Below, piece after piece: positions 58,661 to 64,000 of a DNA stretch of 64,000 bases; within the stretch, counting starts at the first letter, position 1; every line of letters begins with the position of its first letter. The stretch is from Melieria omissa. Taxonomy: Eukaryota > Arthropoda > Insecta > Diptera > Ulidiidae. A program made the position numbers and the translations under genes. The notes below the pieces were generated by a model. The model saw only the letters and a list, made by a program, of their open reading frames with translations. It was not told the origin of the DNA and did not search any database. The stretch lies in contig OZ020269.1 in NCBI GenBank assembly GCA_963971225.1, positions 21,140,921 to 21,204,920 on the forward strand, in the 5' to 3' direction.

Positions 58661-58800
58661 GCAGCGAAACGCAACGCAACGCTGCGTGAGGCAACGCGTC
58701 GCATTGCATTGCGTTGCACCACATCGCGCCGCGTCACATTGCGTTGCGTTGAATGGAATTGAATTCAATTGCGTTGAATACAATTGGATTGGATTCCGCT
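58661..58800. repeat. Imperfect GCAAC/GTTGC pentamer block with inverted symmetry
   Basis: ACGCAACGCAACGC at 58669-58682 is mirrored on the opposite strand by ATTGCGTTGCGTTG at 58738-58751, with intervening CATTGCATTGCGTTGC. Downstream it drifts to GAATTGAATTC- and GGATTGGATT-type pentamers. The inverted arrangement allows a hairpin of roughly 80 bp. Confidence 0.6.
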
Positions 58801-60289
58801 GAGGCTGCGGTGGCTGTCGGTATGTCGACGGCAGCGCGCGCCCGCACACACGACTGACTGAATGCATGAATGAATGAATGAATGGCTTTATTTGTATTTG
58901 TTTTGGCTCCAGTCAAAACCTGCAGTTTTTATGTGCGAAGTATTGTTATTGTTTTTATTGTTGTCACTGCAGATTTTCCCTTTCACTTTGTGCACTTAAC
59001 CACTGACATTTGTTATGCATTTTGTCAATTTGCTGCGAAACAAAAATCCATGTGATGACATTTGCAAGCTGTCATTTGCCAATTTATCACATAGGCAATG
59101 GAAAAATTTGACTTTTCAAATTGACATCAAGATTTGTTTTAGCAATTTGCATTGATGTTTATTATTCTTCTTTATAGTTGTTTTTTTTTGTTTTAAATTG
59201 CACACAATATAACAAAGATTCATCCATAATAAACTTCGGCCCACACAGTTGTTTCTCTCTCGCTCTCTCAATCAACACAACCGCATCACCTCCACAAAAC
59301 ATGCGCAAGTTTTTGTCATTTTTCACTCTAATTGGCACTTGTGTCGTTCGTCGGTGCTATTGTCGTTGTCTGTCGCTTTCATGAAAATGAAAATATTTTT
59401 ACTGCCTTCAAGGGCAATGGTCATCGACAGCAACAAGCCAACCAACCAGTCGCCATTCATTGCTCTGAACTCTGTGGTGCTGACAGTTTGCTGTCAAAAA
59501 ACTTTATGGACACAGTGACCTGCACCGCTTTGTTCGTCTCGCCTTGCCTCGCCACGTTTCGCCCAGCACACAAACACTTGACACTTTTTCTTTGTGTGTG
59601 TGTGTGAGTGTTTGATGTTGCAAGTGTTTAACCAGCTAACGGCTGCCACTTTGCGCGCCCCCTGCCTGTGGGCCAATTGATGAGCAGTGCCGAGCAAGCA
59701 AATTGAAAGCAATAAAGCAGCAAATGCACTCAAGCATTGCATTCAGTTCGATGAAATCGCCAAGACAGTGCAGTGCAGTGCAGTCTGACACGAAGACTCG
59801 AGGCTAATGGCTGTCTGTGTGCGGCAGCAGTGAGAAGGTGGCAGGATGTGCAAGTGGCAGCAGACAAATTGCGAAGATAATCGGTGCAAGTGGATTTATT
59901 TAAGTTTTTATGAAAATAATGCATTGATTTTGCACAGATTTGCATACAATGGACCAAATTTGGTTCGAGTTTCTTTGAAATATTTGCATAATATTTGGTT
60001 AACCCTTTGAGAACCGTTTGAAGCTATTGTATGATCTGCTATAAAATTGTGGTGCGTTCTTTTTCTAAAACAAAAAAACACTCGTAGATAATTAAAAAAA
60101 AATATCTAAGCTGAGACCTAACGAAAATTTAATTTTTTTCAGGACTTATTAATTAAAAAGGAATTAGAAGATTAGAGAATTAGAAGATCAAAAAAGAATT
60201 TAATTAAAAAATGAACTTTTGTTGAAATAAAAAAGAAGGGTGTATTAAATTTTGAATTTCCGTTCGTGTTCGGACTAAAAAAAAAACAT

Positions 60290-62620
60290 TTTCTTGAAGA
60301 AATCCTACACCAATTTTTCTGCCCACCTTCCCTGATGTCTTCTACTTCTTCCTTTTCCTGATTTCTTTCCCTTAATGCCTTTCCTCCTAACATCTTTCTA
60401 AATCTTAAACTCGAATGCTTATCGTATTTCAGTGTCTGTTTGTCTGCTTATCCTTTTTAAATCTTGCATATCCCTTCTTCTTTTCTAATACTTTTCCGTA
60501 TATTTCACATTTGCTTTTGGTTTCTTGGTCTTATTCTTTGAATATCTTTTTCTCTTTTGATTCAGTCATTCAACGTCTGTTTCAAGCTTCAATAAATCGT
60601 TTCCATTAATATCTTTTTCTAGTTCATTTCCAGTACTGATTAATGTTTGCATTTATTTCTGTTACTTTAATCTGTTGACATATTTACTTAGCTGAATATT
60701 ATAAATTTTCTTTATTTTTGAATTTCTCCTCGTGCTACATGAATCCTTACGTTACATATCTGTTCTCTGGCCCCCCAATTTTGGAAAAATTCTTCTCTTT
60801 CGATTCAGTCATTCAACGTCTTCAATATTTATTTTCCTTTCAGATAGTTTTTTAAACTTTTTGCATTGACTTTTGTTTGTATTTGTTTCTGTTTCTGTTA
60901 CTTTCGATCTGCATCCGATCGGTTTACTTTTTCTCAACTCTTTTTCTCTGTTGCCTTCTCTTGCCGCATTTTCTTTCTTCTTTCCCTGGTTTCTCTCACT
61001 TTGCTTGAGCAGTTACGTCAAAACATGGCAACGCTCAATATTCTTTTTGAATCTATAAGCTTTCTACTCACCCAAATTCCATACAAGAAACCAACCCAAG
61101 ATGGGCTGAAGCCAACATAGAATTTACTGTGCGTCCTTAACCTTTCGTCGTTCTAGAGAACTTTTCTTAAAAAAAATGCACCAAATAAGCAACCATAATT
61201 ATTGTTGTAAAGATGCTTGGGCTTGCTTTCGAATAACTGCTGTCGAATCTGTATGTATGAAGAAAAGGAAGGGAGTGCACTTCACCTTCTATGCACTTTC
61301 CTGCATTTTATAAAAGAAGGAAGACTCATCATGACAACTTCTTCTTCTTTTACTGCTTTCACGGTCCAGTTCTAAGGAGTTCAAATTGATTCAATTTTTG
61401 AGCGAGTCTTTGTAAAGAGCTCAAACTGATTCGGCGGAGTCAAATTCGATTGATTGTGATACAACAACAGTGCTTCATGATCTAAGTGGGCTCCGCTTTG
61501 AGGCAGCCCCTTCTATCTTCCTACCTTACGTCCTTTCCTGCTGCCTTTGCTTTCTTCCTTTTCCCGGTTTTTTTTCTTCCATTTATCCCTGCATCTTTTT
61601 TACACTCAAACTCGAAAGTTTTTGTCTTTCATTTTTTCATTATATTTTCCTGCTGATACTTTTGAGGTCTTAAAAAAAATAGGCTTTCTTTTCCATGCTT
61701 TGATAATTTTGTGCTTTGTATATATTTTCATCCATTTTGTAATGAAAAAAAGGCGCAATGAAAAACTTTTGTTTTTATTTAAACGAAAAATAGAATCGAA
61801 TCAGCTTTTTTGAAACTCTTAGATTGCTCATCCCTTTATGCTTTGCATATTTCTCTCTTTTTTCATGATATTTTTTATGCTTTTTATAAATTTTCCATAG
61901 ATTCTATTATGCCTAAAAAGCTCTATAAAGAACTATAACAAATGTTTTATTTCGATGATCAGCAGAATCGAAAAAGCCTTATCCTATTACGATCTGGTCA
62001 ACAATAATTGTGTTCTTCCTGTAAGTGCGTTGTAAAATATGAAAATTTTTTTACTTTTATCAAAAGAATCTTATCCTTTTCAAACAACCATGAATCTTCT
62101 CCTTTAAAACATTTGCAAAATAATGTTTGCTGCAAGGTGTTTTAATATCTTTCAAACTGACTTCAGCGAACTAATTTAACTCGATATCTCGCAATTTTTT
62201 TTCTAATCGCAAAACCCATTACTCACTTGTTCTGCATCTGATTTGATTTCCTCTTTGGTCAACCAACTATTCTTTTTCTTATATGAAAGTTTTTATAACA
62301 TGATTTATGTTTTTTAACTTTGTCTTTTTATTTTCCAGACTGACCTAGTTAAGTAATTTTTTCGGTAGGCCTCGCTATTTCTCTCTCTCACTCTCATGTT
62401 TGCTGCCTCCAAACCTTACAGCACAGCACTCACTTCCCTTTCGACTCAACTTTAAAAGCAGCGCCAATGTGTCTCTTCTCTCCTCAGTTTTCCATAATTT
62501 TACCTCGTTTCGTTCTCCCCTTCACTCCTGTTCACAACTGTCCACCTTTATTATCCACTCAAACAATGTAGAAACTTCTTTATCACATCGTATTCGAGCT
62601 CGTTAGTAAAAAAAATTACC
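60290..62620. repeat. Long pyrimidine-rich tract with internal direct repeats
   Basis: The plus strand is strongly T/C-rich for over 2 kb apart from the embedded repeat at 61.07-61.33 kb. GATTCAGTCATTCAACGTCT occurs exactly at 60559-60578 and 60802-60821. Blocks such as TGCTTTCTTCCTTTTCCCGG (about 61545) and TTTTCTTTCTTCTTTCCCTGG (about 60970) are diverged duplicates. The Phe/Ser/Leu-rich open frames follow from composition. Confidence 0.55.
61069..61333 (-). repeat. Dispersed repeat, right arm of an inverted pair
   Basis: Reverse-complement partner of 56960-57223 (see there). It contains AACCAACCCAAGATGGGCTG and CGTCGTTCTAGAGAACTTTT on the plus strand. A separate insertion bounded on both sides by the pyrimidine-rich tract. 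Confidence 0.75.
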
Positions 62621-64000
62621 TCCATACTTTGTTGAAAAAAATTCCGTAGGGGCAAGTCACAGCTGCAACTCATTTGCATACTTCACATTTGCACAACGTC
62701 AACGCACTTTTCTTGTAGTTTTTACTTCAACACATTTTTTTCTTATTTCTGCTGAAGACTTCATTTAGTCGCCTCAACTGTCTGCGAATTTTTCGCTGTT
62801 GCATTTTCAACATTTTGCCAATTTCCTCTCAGCCTCTTTTTCAACACGCAACAATGCAAATGCAAACGAAATTCAGTTGCATGCTTAAAGTTTCACCTCT
62901 TGACACCCACAAGCCACACGGCAGCAGAAACAAAATGAAAATGACAACAACAACAAACACTTGCAGCGCTTTAATTTGAAATGTCGAACTGTACATGACC
63001 CCAAGCAACGCAACGTCGCGACCGCCGAGTGGCAACGACATGTGCATGAAAATATTTTAACATCCATATTAAGTGCCAGAAGGACACACACATACATATG
63101 TATATATGTAAATATAAGAAGAATATGTGGCAGTTGTCATACATACATATAAATAAAATTTTATACATACATATGTATAAAATAATTTTTATGAAATTTT
63201 TGTCTTCAAATTTCTTTACTCAATTTATGACTCGTGTATAGCGTCAGCAACTGCACGAAAACCAACCATAACTATGCACAATAGCAATAAAATTATTTCC
63301 CTTAAAAATTATATTTTATGTGTCTGTCCGTCGGTCAGTCTGTTGCGTTTTGTCTCAGCGCACATTTGAAATTTAAGCCGCATTGACAGCCCCAACAAGC
63401 AATTGCACTCAGCGGTTTGCAGCTGCACTGGGCCACAGTTGCCACTGCACACAAGTTGTTGTTGTTGTCTCATATCACCATATGTCTCATATCTCCACAC
63501 ACACACTACAAACCACACACACGTATATATTTGAAATCTTGAGCGGTGCTAGTTTCCACATACGCAGAGCAATTTGTGGCAAGAAGAATTCAATTGGTTC
63601 ATGGCTCGGCCGTATAGTTTTAACTTTGTGTGTCCCAAAGCCTTTGACTTATTGCTTTTTTGTATGTGTTGAGTGAGACTTTATTTATTATATTTTTAGT
63701 GCATTGTTGGTGCTGTTGTTGTTGTTATTGAAAGCTGTAAATATTTGCTTGCAAAGCCGTTGACAGCAACTGTCCGCAGGGGGTTGACTTAATCTTAATT
63801 TATGCACATTTCTCTACATATTTCAAAAAGATTTACTACCAATGTGAGTAAAGTTTATGGTAAACTAATTAATTGGTATATATTTTAAAACTTACATATA
63901 AAATAAAATAAAATGAAAAAAATTGATTATTTTTGCGAGAAGTTTTAAGATTCATTTAGCATTGTTTGAATGTCATGGTTTGTATTAGGTAGGTAGGTTA
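62621..64000. other. Non-coding stretch to the window end
   Basis: No gene supported. CATA/TATG repeats near 63087-63180, TTG repeats near 63452-63466 and 63715-63725, and a TAGG run at the very end (63986-63998). Confidence 0.45.

Larger units (their letters stand above)
57224..60285. other. Non-coding stretch
   Basis: No gene supported. Purine-rich run near 57300-57370, CAA run near 57843-57862, a pentamer-rich stretch at 58.66-58.80 kb (see separate entry), CA/GT tracts near 59597-59610. Confidence 0.4.

Overview
The window looks like dipteran nuclear DNA, most likely from a tephritid-type fruit fly (inference). It has AT-rich non-coding DNA, abundant CA/TG and CAA/TTG microsatellites, decayed mariner elements, non-LTR retrotransposon tails, tRNA-headed SINEs and very long simple arrays. 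There is no bacterial-style gene organisation. No complete protein-coding gene could be supported in 64 kb. The simplest reading is a very large intron or a gene desert. The long open frames are simple-repeat artefacts or transposon relics.

The best candidate for host coding sequence is a 96-nt exon on the minus strand at 44369-44274. It has a pyrimidine tract ending in TTTGCAG, an open phase 1-1 frame, and a GTGAGG donor. Its first six bases are GTAAGT, a strong 5' splice site, so the acceptor is a textbook-like recursive-splicing (CAG|GTAAGT) site followed by a cassette exon. This suggests the window lies inside a long intron of a minus-strand gene whose other exons are outside.

Layout. 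0-4 kb holds a LINE tail and mariner relic A, and 4.1-4.5 kb a degenerate pyrimidine-rich array. A short dispersed repeat occurs at 6.4 kb and again at 18.7 kb. A pure (TCTTAG)n array of about 0.8 kb lies at 9.7 kb. 13-19 kb is AT-rich, with a second kind of mariner relic, a LINE tail flanked by a target duplication, and TTGCATG-rich repeats. A compound pentanucleotide array lies at 21 kb and another LINE tail at 24 kb. At 26.9-28 kb a degenerate satellite carries CTCATACGCC; single copies of the motif are also scattered over the first 22 kb. Two tRNA-headed SINEs with different heads but a shared body lie at 29.5-30.2 kb. Mariner relic B lies at 31.4 kb and a 3.2-kb (TCTTAG)n array at 33.9-37.1 kb. 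(TAAAA)n arrays lie at 40 and 54.4 kb. A hAT-like MITE is at 42.3 kb, the candidate exon at 44.3 kb, and CTAAG/CTAGAGA heptamers at 45.4-46 kb. A LINE relic with internal tandem repeats is at 48.4-49.4 kb. Mariner relic C, whose leading tandem array is split by a piggyBac-like TTAA MITE, is at 50.6-52.3 kb. An inverted pair of dispersed repeats spans 57-61.3 kb and a pyrimidine-rich tract covers 60.3-62.6 kb.

Nothing here forms an operon or pathway. The biology is that of a large intron colonised by transposons and expanding satellites, with one candidate spliced micro-element.
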